Of a stretch of DNA of 64,000 bases, positions 34,703-42,599 are shown in pieces. Origin of the DNA: JAPLJC01 sp052326585 (GTDB lineage: Bacteria; Desulfobacterota; Desulfobaccia; Desulfobaccales; 0-14-0-80-60-11); contig JBKQLU010000030.1 of NCBI GenBank assembly GCA_052326585.1, positions 10,608 through 74,607 of the forward strand, in the 5' to 3' direction. The position numbers and the translations under genes are program-made. The stretch's first letter is position 1. Every line of letters starts with the position of its first letter. The notes beneath the pieces were generated by a model. It saw only the letters and a program-made list of their open reading frames with translations, was not told the origin of the DNA and searched no databases.

Positions 34703-35122
34703 ATGAAGATCTTGGTCTTAATCCTAATGGCGGGTCTGTTGTTTGCCGGATGCGCGAGCTACAACCATTCGGAGAATATCGGCACGGATGCCCACGGAAA
34801 CGCGGTCGGTACCTACAGCCTGAGCAGCAATGGCCGCAACGGCGATTTTGCCTTAATCGGCGGTTACGGCTACGGCGGTTCGGGAGACAACGGCGGTGGT
34901 TTCGGCGCGGGGCTGCCGGCAGTACATACCGGTCCTCCGCAAATAGATGCTTATAATTTTGCCAGGGCCGTTGCCATGATCAATTACAGCAATAGATTAA
35001 CATCGATTAAATACGATGAATCCGGTGGCATCCTGGAATACGACTTCGGCCAGGGGCCGATAGGCAGGCAAAGCAGCGCTCCCGGGATGAATCAATCATT
35101 TGGTCACCAGCCAATTCAATAA
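34703..35122 (+). CDS. small Gly-rich lipoprotein of unknown function
   Basis: Start at 34703 (MKILVLILMAG), 9 bases after AAGGGGG; codons open upstream lack a ribosome site. The 139-residue protein has a lipoprotein signal ending LLFAGCASY (Cys18 lipidated). The mature part is Gly/Asn/Ser-rich (GGYGYGGSGDNGGGFGAG) and ends in a Gln/Ser-rich tail. No family is recognised. It is 16 bases upstream of another exported-protein gene, so the two form an operon. Confidence 0.75.
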   Translation: MKILVLILMAGLLFAGCASYNHSENIGTDAHGNAVGTYSLSSNGRNGDFALIGGYGYGGSGDNGGGFGAGLPAVHTGPPQIDAYNFARAVAMINYSNRLTSIKYDESGGILEYDFGQGPIGRQSSAPGMNQSFGHQPIQ

Positions 35123-35138
35123 ATAACGGATAAATAAT

Positions 35139-35663
35139 ATGGGCAAAAAGGTAATTTTTCTTATCCTGGCCATGGTCTGGTTAGTGGTGGGTGGACCCGC
35201 TGACCAAGGGCAGCGCGCCTATGCCGCGTCTGTCTCTGCAGTCGGCAATGCGCCCCCGCCTTTAGATCCCCTCGAGGTGGATGCCGCGACGCTTCCGAAT
35301 ATGCAGGATCTACCGTCCCCGGCGGGTTTGCTGCAGCAAGGGCGGCCCCACCGGTACACGGGGATCATCAAGAATAGGAGCAACTGTGACGTGTCGCTCT
35401 ATTCGCACAATAGCGACGCCGCCTTGATCATTCCGGCCCATGGCTGGATCGAGTACGATGCCTGGCTACGCCATTTCCCCCTGACGGCCTACTGTGACGG
35501 CAAGCCCTTTTACTGCCTGGATATCAACGCCAACCCCAAAGCTTATCCCTTCATGTGCAAGAAATACGATTTCATGGTGGAAATCGTGGGACCGGGGGGG
35601 GCGCAAGGCTACCAAGGGAAGAAGCTGAAGAGAAGGGTCAGAAGAGTAAAGACGCTGGGCTAG
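35139..35663 (+). CDS. exported protein of unknown function
   Basis: Protein of 174 residues. A signal peptide (about residues 1-30, KKVIFLILAMVWLVVGG...RAYAAS) is followed by a Pro-rich linker and a compact C-terminal domain (about 75-160) with four cysteines (SNCDVSLYS, LTAYCDGKPFYCLDI, PFMCKKY) that could form two disulfides. The end is strongly basic (KKLKRRVRRVK). It follows the small lipoprotein by 16 bases and shares its promoter. No known family was recognised; a periplasmic or surface location is inferred. Confidence 0.72.
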   Translation: MGKKVIFLILAMVWLVVGGPADQGQRAYAASVSAVGNAPPPLDPLEVDAATLPNMQDLPSPAGLLQQGRPHRYTGIIKNRSNCDVSLYSHNSDAALIIPAHGWIEYDAWLRHFPLTAYCDGKPFYCLDINANPKAYPFMCKKYDFMVEIVGPGGAQGYQGKKLKRRVRRVKTLG

Positions 35664-35971
35664 GGAAGTTTTTGTAGGGGCGCACCCAGGGGTGCGCCCA
35701 CCAATGGGCGGACAGGCGGGGCCGCTCCTAGACTCAAAGCCGTTATCTTGAATTTAGCGGGGGCAGCCCGGATCGGGGCTCCCCCGATTTTTTTTCGGGG
35801 CCGTCTGACGCTCCGGCCATCTTATGGCGGTTTGCCAACTCGTTGGTTCTTTGGGTCTAGGGGCGGACCCGTGTGTCCGCCCCCCTGGTGGGCACAGCCA
35901 ATCACAGACTGGAAGCCTGTGCCACGCTCGTCCCCTGCAAAGGATGCTCTAGGTTTGACGCAACCCTGGTA
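35664..35971. repeat. repeat-rich convergent intergenic region with three palindromes
   Basis: No gene seen. GGGCGCACCC-AG-GGGTGCGCCC at 35678-35699 has 10-base arms. GGGGCGGAC and GTCCGCCCC at 35860-35868 and 35875-35883 have 9-base arms. CACAGACTGGAAGCCTGTG at 35903-35921 is a copy of the palindrome also found at 44391 and 61188. The region separates the exported-protein gene from the E1-like gene, which converge here. Confidence 0.8.
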
Positions 35972-36652
35972 TTAAGCCGGCCTGGTAACGGGCCGGCAGA
36001 GATTTTGCCGGATATCCAGGTAGACTTCGCCGTAGCCCGGGGAGCCCAAACGCAGATTATAGAAGGCGTTGAGCATCAAGCTGGCCACCAGGAGGTTGGT
36101 GAACAGCAGTTGGGGGGCGCCCGCGGCCATGATCTCCTCACAGGAGAGCTCGGCGGGGCTGCGGTCCCTGGGCTTGGCGATCTCAGGGTGATAGCGTCCC
36201 AGGGAGGGGGTCAAATCCCGGCCGGCACGCCGGAGGTAGATCTGGACGTTGCCATCTTCGTAGTCGTTGCCCCCGGAGATCAGGGTGAGGTCCCGGAGGC
36301 CTGCGGCGCGGCCGTCTACCAGGTGGCGGGAGGCGTGGTTATCCACCATCAGGAAGACGATGTCCCGCTCCCTGATCAGGTATTCCAGGTTGGCGGCGGT
36401 GAGGTATTCCGGAACGGCTCGCAAGGAGATGGCCTCAAACTGCTGGGCCAGTTCCCGGGCCTTGACCTCGGCCTTGTTGCCGAGCCGGCTAAAGGCCTGG
36501 CGAGGTCCATTGGCAGGCTCAAAACGGTCGCCGTCGATAAGGGTGAGGCGGGTCCGCTCCCCGGAATATTGCAGGAAGCGGCAGAGGAAGGGCAGCAGGG
36601 CGCAGCCGATGCCGCCGATGCCGATGGCCTTGATCTCGGTGGTCATGCCCAT
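35972..36652 (-). CDS. ThiF/MoeB-type E1-like adenylyltransferase
   Basis: Protein of 226 residues with the Rossmann ATP-binding plan of E1-like enzymes: GIGGIG (residues 11-16), the acidic LIDGDRFEPAN (Asp40, Asp42, Asn48), Arg51-Gln52, Lys60, and later FLMVDNHASRHLV. E1-like enzymes adenylate the C-terminal glycine of a ubiquitin-like protein. There are no CxxC zinc motifs, and a catalytic cysteine is uncertain (Cys in ELSCEEIMA is a candidate). It is short compared with MoeB or ThiF (about 250) and most resembles E1-like proteins encoded beside JAMM peptidases, such as the PRTRC ThiF type. The JAMM gene is indeed 66 bases upstream. No ubiquitin-like gene is adjacent. Confidence 0.78.
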   Translation of the reverse strand: MGMTTEIKAIGIGGIGCALLPFLCRFLQYSGERTRLTLIDGDRFEPANGPRQAFSRLGNKAEVKARELAQQFEAISLRAVPEYLTAANLEYLIRERDIVFLMVDNHASRHLVDGRAAGLRDLTLISGGNDYEDGNVQIYLRRAGRDLTPSLGRYHPEIAKPRDRSPAELSCEEIMAAGAPQLLFTNLLVASLMLNAFYNLRLGSPGYGEVYLDIRQNLCRPVTRPA

Positions 36653-36718
36653 TTGAGGTTCCGTTTCTCCGGGCGCCGGCCCTAAGTACCAAAAAGCAAA
36701 ATACTTCAGACGGCCTCT

Positions 36719-37399
36719 TCAGGGGCCGAACTCGATGGGACGGGGCAGGGGGGTTACTTTGTTCTCCACCTCCCCGGCCCAATCCCCGGCCAGCGGCGCC
36801 TCGGCCCAGGGGATGGGATAAGGGGAGATGAGGTCTTCCGGGTCCAGATAGCCGCGGTAGCCCTGGACTACCACGGAGCAAGAGAGGCTCAGGTCGCCGT
36901 CGAGGTTGCCCACGGTGAGGTGCAAGCCATCGTCGTGATGCTCGTCAGCCTGGTCGCGTTGGGAGTGGAAGGCCTCAAGGCCGGCGTGGCTGTGAATGGT
37001 CCCCAGGCGGCGGAGCCCGGTGGGGAAATCCCGAACCTGATAATCGCAATGGCCGCCGGCCACGGTCTGCTGGGGGATGACCAGTTCGTAGGAGTGGCTG
37101 GTCTGCCGCCAGGCCAGCAAGGCCACGGCTTCGCTCTGGTGGCGGGCATAGACCGCCCGGAAAAAGGCCACTGCCCGGAGCAGCAGTGCCGCGGGCAACG
37201 GCGGGCCGCAAAGGCGCACCTCCGGTTCCTGGGGAGCCAGCCAGGGTATGCCGGCCGCGGGCACCACGGCCTGGAAGAACGGGGTACGTTTCACCAGAAA
37301 GAGGCCCTGGCGGGTGAGGAGGTAGTAGATGGGCTCCTCAGCAGGAGGGGAAAAATCCTGGTCTTTCAAGTAAATGGGCAGCATAGCGCAGTCGCTCAT
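36719..37399 (-). CDS. JAMM/MPN+ metalloprotease-like protein
   Basis: Protein of 226 residues. The zinc motif is complete: His136-Ser-His138, then seven residues, Ser146-x-x-Asp149 (HSHAGLEAFHSQRD), with Glu90 (HQSEAVALLAW) in the place of the catalytic Glu. The N-terminal ~65 residues are a separate beta-rich segment (YYLLTRQGLFLVKRTPFFQAVV). JAMM enzymes cut isopeptide or peptide bonds after ubiquitin-like proteins, or process their C-termini. The overall plan recalls PRTRC protein A, but no other PRTRC gene is near. It is the first gene of a two-gene minus-strand unit with the E1-like gene. The start has only a weak ribosome site; Met6 is an alternative. Confidence 0.8.
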   Translation of the reverse strand: MSDCAMLPIYLKDQDFSPPAEEPIYYLLTRQGLFLVKRTPFFQAVVPAAGIPWLAPQEPEVRLCGPPLPAALLLRAVAFFRAVYARHQSEAVALLAWRQTSHSYELVIPQQTVAGGHCDYQVRDFPTGLRRLGTIHSHAGLEAFHSQRDQADEHHDDGLHLTVGNLDGDLSLSCSVVVQGYRGYLDPEDLISPYPIPWAEAPLAGDWAGEVENKVTPLPRPIEFGP

Positions 37400-37450
37400 C
37401 CGGCAACATCATAAGTTCTAATCATGATACCGTATCAAACCCCGGGGGGC

Positions 37451-37900
37451 TCAGAAGATTTTTTTACTATCCAGCAGCAGGGTAACCGGGCCATCGTTTA
37501 TGAGACCCACATCCATCATCTGGCGAAAGCGGCCGGTGGCCACTCTGAGACCGTGGTCAGAGAGCCTGGCGGCCAGCTCCTGGTAGAGCCTTTCGGCCAG
37601 CTCTGGAGGCGCCGCCGCATCGAAGGAGGGGCGGCGGCCTTTGCGGCAATCGCCCAGGATGGTGAATTGGGAGACCAGCAGCAGCTCGAAGCCGGTATCC
37701 AGAAGGGAGAGGTGGAGGAGGCGCTCCGCCTCTGAAAAGACCCTTAGATGGGCCAGCTTTTGCGCCAGATAGTCCACATCGCCGGGGCCGTCGTCGGCCG
37801 CCACCCCGGCCAGCACCAGGAGGCCCCGGCCAATCCTGGCCACTTCCTCTTGGGAGACCTGCACCCAGGCTTCCTTGACCCTTTGCACCACCAGCCGCAT
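37451..37900 (-). CDS. dtd: D-aminoacyl-tRNA deacylase
   Basis: Protein of 149 residues, the standard length. It removes D-amino acids (and glycine mischarged on tRNA-Ala) from tRNA. The opening MRLVVQRVKEAWVQV, the active-site QFTILGDCRKGRRPSFDAAAPPE segment, and the cross-subunit Gly-Pro motif near the end (INDGPVTLLLDS, here GPV) are all present. ATG follows GGGAGATATCGCC. It lies 51 bases upstream of the JAMM gene on the same strand and might share its transcript. Confidence 0.94.
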   Translation of the reverse strand: MRLVVQRVKEAWVQVSQEEVARIGRGLLVLAGVAADDGPGDVDYLAQKLAHLRVFSEAERLLHLSLLDTGFELLLVSQFTILGDCRKGRRPSFDAAAPPELAERLYQELAARLSDHGLRVATGRFRQMMDVGLINDGPVTLLLDSKKIF

Positions 37901-38255
37901 GGCGATATCTCCCGGCTTCAGTAGTCAGATGGCGGCCAGTGAGGGCGCGCCTGCACCTTAGGGGAGCTGCGGTCTGGCGCCGGAAGATCCGGGGACGCGG
38001 TTTGGCGGGGAGCCGCAGATCCGGGAAAAAACTGCTGTTAATGTATAATAATTTCCCGGGCAGTCGAAGGAAAAACCCGCTCCGCCTCTCCCTCCCAGCC
38101 TCAGATTAGATTTCCAGGACTGAAAATGCGCCATTTTCCCTTTGCGCGGCTCGGCGGTCCGATTGGGCAGCCCGATCAAACCATTGGTTTTCTACCCATT
38201 TCTATGTTAGCATACTGCAAAAAAGAGACTCCAGACTCGAAACTCAAACTTAATC
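37901..38255. other. divergent intergenic region between dtd and pgsA
   Basis: No convincing gene. A TATAAT-like stretch (38044-38052) and AT-rich sequence from 38165 may hold promoters for pgsA, but no clear -35/-10 pair can be assigned. Confidence 0.5.
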
Positions 38256-38849
38256 ATGGTTTCCCCACCTCCTTCCCAAGCCCGTTTAACTATCCCCAAC
38301 CTCATCACCCTCACCCGGATTATCCTCACCCCGTTATTTATCATCTTTCTGATCCAGGGCCGCTATCGCCAGGCCCTGATCGTCTTTATCCTGGCCGGGA
38401 TGAGCGACCTGGCAGACGGGCTGATCGCCCGCTGGTGGCAGCAGAAATCCCGTCTGGGAAGCTACCTGGACCCTCTGGCGGATAAGCTCCTGATGTCCGC
38501 CAGTTTCGTGACCCTGAGCATTTCCCGGATAATCCCTTCCTGGCTGACGGTGATGGTGATCAGCCGGGATGTCATCCTGGGCCTGGGGGCGTTGGTCCTG
38601 CTCCTGACGGATTATCCTCTGGTTATCAAGCCATCCCTGGCTGGTAAATGGACCACCACCGTGCAGTTGCTCACCGTGGGCCTGGTGCTGCTGGCCAAGG
38701 CCAGGTTATGGCATCTGCCTCCTGAAGCCCTGACCGCGGTCTATTATATCACCGCCGGCATCACGGCCATTTCCGGCATTCACTACATCTATGGGGGGCT
38801 CAAACTGGTGTCCCAACAGTCCGAGGACTGGCGGGACGGCAGTGGCTGA
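38256..38849 (+). CDS. pgsA: CDP-diacylglycerol-glycerol-3-phosphate 3-phosphatidyltransferase
   Basis: Integral membrane enzyme of 197 residues that makes phosphatidylglycerol phosphate. The CDP-alcohol phosphotransferase signature D-G-x2-A-R-x8-G-x3-D-x3-D is intact in SDLADGLIARWWQQK and SRLGSYLDPLADKLL, and four to six hydrophobic helices surround it. IPNLITLTRIILTPLFI opens the first helix. The gene end overlaps the next start by 8 bases (translational coupling). Confidence 0.9.
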   Translation: MVSPPPSQARLTIPNLITLTRIILTPLFIIFLIQGRYRQALIVFILAGMSDLADGLIARWWQQKSRLGSYLDPLADKLLMSASFVTLSISRIIPSWLTVMVISRDVILGLGALVLLLTDYPLVIKPSLAGKWTTTVQLLTVGLVLLAKARLWHLPPEALTAVYYITAGITAISGIHYIYGGLKLVSQQSEDWRDGSG

Positions 38850-39396
38850 AGTCATCGATCTGGAGCGTTTCCGGGCCAGGATGGCAGCGGACCAGGGCTT
38901 CCGTTCCTGGCTGGGCCGCTTCAATGAGCAATTCGGGCCCGAAACCCGATTTGAGGATTTGAGTCCCGCCACCCTCCTCTATCTGGCCAGTCCCGGACAA
39001 GAGAACCTCTATGTCTTTTTCGATCTGATCATGGGGAGCGCAGGCCTGGGAGGGTCGCTGCGCTTTCGTCTGGATGACCTGGAATACGCCGCCAAGATGA
39101 AGATTATGGACATCGCCATCGCCCTGGTGGATCGGGCCAGGTTTGAGCTGATGCGCCGCCTGGGCTGGGTGGAGACGGTTTCCGGAGCGGAGCGCCCCAT
39201 CATTCGACTCGTGCAAGAGGCCTGGCGCCGGCAGGTGGAATTTGCCCGGGAGATTCCCCGCCTCTGCGCCGGCCACCCGGATTATCCGGCCTATATCCGC
39301 CTAAACCGCCTGGACCGGGTGGTGTTCATCCGGAGGCTGATCCCCCGGGCCGTGGAGACCTTCCGGGAAGGGCTGGCGGCCGGGCCGCAGGACTAA
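38842..39396 (+). CDS. conserved-looking hypothetical protein coupled to pgsA
   Basis: Start taken as GTG at 38842 (VAEVIDLERFRARM), overlapping the pgsA stop by 8 bases; the open frame reaches further back only within pgsA. The 184-residue protein is helical and charged, with FEDLSPATLLYLASPGQENLYVFFDLIMG, a middle segment LEYAAKMKIMDIAIALVDRARFELMRRLGW, and no signal peptide, membrane helix, Cys cluster or known motif. I do not recognise the family. The overlap says it is made together with PgsA. Confidence 0.7.
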   Translation: MAEVIDLERFRARMAADQGFRSWLGRFNEQFGPETRFEDLSPATLLYLASPGQENLYVFFDLIMGSAGLGGSLRFRLDDLEYAAKMKIMDIAIALVDRARFELMRRLGWVETVSGAERPIIRLVQEAWRRQVEFAREIPRLCAGHPDYPAYIRLNRLDRVVFIRRLIPRAVETFREGLAAGPQD

Positions 39397-39560
39397 CTCG
39401 GGACCTCGCCGCCAGCCCCGGTGAGCCGGTTCTTTGCCGGCAATTATTTCAGGGGCGCCGCCGCATCTCTCTCCGCCACGATTCTTTTCCTCATAAAGAA
39501 GAAAATTGTTTCTCCCCGCCCCCGGTTCGCACTGGAAGCCAGGGCAAGACCCGATCAAAG

Positions 39561-39630
39561 GTCACCCTGAACGAAATCAAGGATCTCAAGTCACTAAAAA
39601 TGCGGGATACTTCCCGGCGCTCGGCCTGAC
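39561..39630. repeat. dispersed GTCAcCCTGA element, copy 2
   Basis: GTCACCCTGAACGAAATCAAGGATCT parallels the start of the 20177 element, and the unit ends GGCGCTCGGCCTGAC after nearly the same distance. It lies between two convergent genes (39397-39694), which otherwise hold nothing I can support. Confidence 0.6.
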
Positions 39631-39694
39631 GATTATGGGCAGCCCGGGGTCCCGCAATAGCCACCAGGCCGTCTGGCAGCCTGGGCATCCCGGT

Positions 39695-40834
39695 CTAAGC
39701 CTTGGCATCCAAATGCCGGCGCACGGTCCAACCCAGGTGGCGCAAGACCAGAGGTTTCAGCAGGCACTGCCGAATTCCGACCTCCTGGGCCTGCGCGGTA
39801 AAATTCGCCTCGCTGTATCCGGTGGTGAGAAGGACCGGGAGGTCCGGGCGCAGCTTAAGGGCGGCCTCTGCCAGGTCGAGTCCGGTCATCGCTGGCATGG
39901 TCAAATCGGTAATCATCAGGTCAAAGGCCCGCGGTTGAGACTGAAACTCTTCCCAGGCGATGGGGGCGCTGGTAAAAGCGCTGACCCGGTACCCCAGGTC
40001 TTGAAGGAATTCACGGCCGATCTGGACGATGGCGGCTTCGTCATCCACCAGGAGTATATGTTCCGTGCCCCGGGGGATGGGTCCGGTCATGGAGACCTCC
40101 GGGGCTGAGGGTCTCTGATAGCTGGGCAGATAGACCCGGAAGGCGCTGCCGCTCCCCGGCTCACTGGTAACCGCGATGGCGCCGCCCAGGCTCTGGACAA
40201 TGCCGTGGACCGCGGACAGGCCTAAGCCGGTGCCCTCACCCACTGGCCTGGTGGTAAAAAAGGGATCGAAAATGCGCGCCAGGGTGGGTTGATCCATGCC
40301 ACGGCCGTTGTCCTTGACGGTGAGTCTAAGGTATGGCCCGGATTTCAGCTCAACGCCGGGTTCGGCCGCCGCGGCCTCCAGGGGCACCGGCTCCAGGTCG
40401 ATTTGCAGAATTCCCCCGGTTGCCCCAAGCGCTTCAAAGGCGTTGCTGCTGAGATTCATCAAGATTTGGCTGAGTTGGACCGGCTCGGCCAGCACCAGGC
40501 CGCACAAGGGGTCCAGATTGTAGCGAATCTCAATAGTGGTGGGCAGGGAGGCCCGCAGCATCTTGAGCGACTCCTTCATGATCGACAGGATCTCCAGTGG
40601 CCGCGGCTGCGGCTCATTTTGGCGGCTGAAGGCAAGAATCTGCTTGACCAGGTCCCGGGCCCGGTCCCCGGCCCTTAAGGAGGCTTCCAATTTAGTCCTG
40701 ATCTTCTCGGCGCCCGGCACCGTGTCCAGGGTCATGCAGGCCAGTTCCAGGTAGCCTTTCATGGTCCCAAGGACGTTGTTGAACTCGTGGGCGATCCCGC
40801 CGGCAAAGGTGCCCAGGGCCTCCAGCTTGGCCAC
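39695..40834 (-). CDS. hybrid histidine kinase, kinase and receiver part after an in-frame stop
   Basis: This frame of 379 residues is in phase with the PAS frame at 40838-41347 and is separated from it by a TAA codon (40838-40840) and one sense codon. It starts at a GTG with no ribosome site. It holds the dimerisation H-box FAGGIAHEFNNVLGTMKGY (His phosphorylated), the ATPase motifs NLSSNAFEAL, DNGRGMDQ and GTGLGLSAVHGIV, and a receiver domain (about residues 255-375) with HILLVDDEAA, the acceptor Asp in MITDLTMP and the Lys in LLKPL. All catalytic residues are intact. Either the gene is recently broken by a nonsense mutation or the kinase is made by re-initiation without its sensor. Confidence 0.82.
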   Translation of the reverse strand: MAKLEALGTFAGGIAHEFNNVLGTMKGYLELACMTLDTVPGAEKIRTKLEASLRAGDRARDLVKQILAFSRQNEPQPRPLEILSIMKESLKMLRASLPTTIEIRYNLDPLCGLVLAEPVQLSQILMNLSSNAFEALGATGGILQIDLEPVPLEAAAAEPGVELKSGPYLRLTVKDNGRGMDQPTLARIFDPFFTTRPVGEGTGLGLSAVHGIVQSLGGAIAVTSEPGSGSAFRVYLPSYQRPSAPEVSMTGPIPRGTEHILLVDDEAAIVQIGREFLQDLGYRVSAFTSAPIAWEEFQSQPRAFDLMITDLTMPAMTGLDLAEAALKLRPDLPVLLTTGYSEANFTAQAQEVGIRQCLLKPLVLRHLGWTVRRHLDAKA

Positions 40835-40837
40835 CAG

Positions 40838-41347
40838 TTATATCTGGGCCGTTATGCTGGCCTGGATCTCTGCGTTCCGTTTACGTTCCGAGAGATCCCG
40901 GGCGACGCTGAGGATTAATTTGCTCCCCTGAAAGTCCAAGACCTGGGCGTGGATTTCCAAAGGCATGATGGAACCGTCCTTGCGGAAGCCGCTGGATTCG
41001 AAAAAGAGTTCCCCCTGGTCTTGTAGTTCCTTCAGTCTTTGCGGCATGACGCGGGCCAGTTCCGGGGTAAGGAATTGCTGCAAATTTAATCCCATTAACT
41101 CTTCCCGGCGGTACCCGAAGCTTCGGCAGGCGGCTTCATTGACCAAGATAAAAGCGCCTGCAAAATCGGAGACAAAGATTGGATCCGTGATCAGGTCCAG
41201 CAGCTTGGCCTTCAGGACCAGCTCCACATCGGCCTTGGCCAAAGGACCGGGGCCAGCCGCCGGCAGCGCCGGCAAATACTCCGGGCAGCCCTCCCGGTTA
41301 GCAGGATCGGTAGATTTTCCTGGTCTCAAGTCTTTTCCGGTAACCAT
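40838..41347 (-). CDS. PAS sensor part of the same kinase, ended by a premature stop
   Basis: Frame of 169 residues. After a Pro-rich start comes a PAS domain (about 45-165: KLLDLITDPIFVSDFAGAFILVNEAACRSFGY ... LILSVARDLSERKRN), the normal lead-in to a kinase. The end AQI-stop falls just where similar kinases continue into the KLEALGTFAGGIAHEFNN helix, which is found immediately after the stop in the same frame. With the following frame it would form one protein of about 550 residues. Confidence 0.8.
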   Translation of the reverse strand: MVTGKDLRPGKSTDPANREGCPEYLPALPAAGPGPLAKADVELVLKAKLLDLITDPIFVSDFAGAFILVNEAACRSFGYRREELMGLNLQQFLTPELARVMPQRLKELQDQGELFFESSGFRKDGSIMPLEIHAQVLDFQGSKLILSVARDLSERKRNAEIQASITAQI

Positions 41348-41527
41348 TTGACGAAGTCTGGGTTAGTTAATTATAAGTTCATGCAAGGAGCCTGCCAGAG
41401 TGAGGGATCGCGGCGTTGCGCAACCCGGACGCCAGGGCGATGGCAATGCTGGTAATAATCTTCTCGATCCGCCATCGCCTGGACAGCCGAAAATTTGCCG
41501 GAAGGTGAATAATAGCCGAGGGCTCCC

Positions 41528-42313
41528 TTAAGCGAATCTGTTGGCCAGGGCGATGAGGGCTACGGCAGCGATATTATTGGGTTGAAAGAGGACGATGGGC
41601 TGTCCGGAAATCTGGGACATGGAGCAGGCTTCCTCGGAGTAAGGCACCACCCCGAGAATATCGCAATTCAGGCGCGTCTTGATATTTTCCAGTTTCATGG
41701 ATACGGGCAGGACGATGCGGTTGGTGATGACCGCGCCGATATTGGCGTCACCCAGACCCCAGGATTTAAATAATTCCAGCATGGTCTTGCCGGCGCGCAC
41801 CGAGAATTGCTCCCGTTCGCTCACCAGAACTACATAGTCGCACAGGCGAATGGCACTGCCAAAGGCCCCGGAAGGGTAGGCCGGCAAGTCGAGGATGACA
41901 TAGTCCGCCAGACCGGCCGCCATCTGAATCAGGGCGGCGGCCCGGAGAGGGTCGATTTCGGTAAAATCCGCCGCCGCTTGCGGCCCGAAGAGGAGTCGCA
42001 GCCCCGGGGAGGAATTATAGAGAAACCGGGATAAATCGGCAGGGGTCAAGGAACCGGGCTCCAGGTCCAACCAATCCTTCAGATTGGACTCCGGATTTTG
42101 GTTTAACATGAGGGAGAAGGTGCCCCGGCCGCACTTGAGCTCCACGGCGATCACCTGGCGGTGCAGTCCGGCCAGCACCGCGGCAACGTTAAGCGCCACC
42201 GTGCTGGTGCCGACTCCGCCTTTGGCGCCGGTGAATCCGATGATCTTTGTGGACTTGGGTTGCTGGGCCTCCTCATAAAGGCGCCTGCCCTTCTTCTCCT
42301 CCTGTGGTTGCAA
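41528..42313 (-). CDS. ParA/MinD-family ATPase (CpaE/FleN-like)
   Basis: Protein of about 261 residues. A deviant Walker A (FTGAKGGVGTST) is followed by VALNVAAVLAGLHRQVIAVEL, the switch region YVILDLPAYPSGA, and the late NRI-LPVSMKLENIKTRL-CDILGVVPYSEEA segment. This pattern is closest to CpaE/MinD-type ATPases that position pili, flagella or other structures. No pilus genes are adjacent. The start is uncertain: the first in-frame codon is a TTG at 42313 without a ribosome site, and a Pro-rich open frame in another phase extends upstream, so the true N-terminus could be longer or frameshifted. Confidence 0.8.
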   Translation of the reverse strand: MQPQEEKKGRRLYEEAQQPKSTKIIGFTGAKGGVGTSTVALNVAAVLAGLHRQVIAVELKCGRGTFSLMLNQNPESNLKDWLDLEPGSLTPADLSRFLYNSSPGLRLLFGPQAAADFTEIDPLRAAALIQMAAGLADYVILDLPAYPSGAFGSAIRLCDYVVLVSEREQFSVRAGKTMLELFKSWGLGDANIGAVITNRIVLPVSMKLENIKTRLNCDILGVVPYSEEACSMSQISGQPIVLFQPNNIAAVALIALANRFA

Positions 42314-42599
42314 GAGGGATATCAGAATTGTCCTGGACGCCGGGGAAATTTAGAGAAGGGCGGCCTTCATAGGGAAGGTCTTCGGGTGAGACGGGCCGGA
42401 CAGGGCCCGGCGGGCGCCGGGTCGGCACTGGTTGCGGCAGCGGGGGGACCCGCCCCCGGGCGGCTATTGGGTGCGGTTTACTGAGGATCAAGCAAAATGC
42501 GGGGTCCACCGGCAGAGACGGGAAAGAGTCTCCTTTTTGGGGCGCCCCAAGCGACGCGAGGTTGAGCAGGTTGCCGCCGCAGGTGGCGCCGGGGCCGGT

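Noticed and set aside
36719..37399. complete PRTRC system
   Set aside because: Only protein A-like and ThiF-like genes are present; no other PRTRC proteins or ParB occur nearby, so a full system cannot be claimed.
42273..42509. 78-codon Pro-rich frame upstream of the ParA-like gene
   Set aside because: It overlaps the ATPase gene in another phase, and no ribosome site or family supports it; it remains possible that it is a frameshifted N-terminus.
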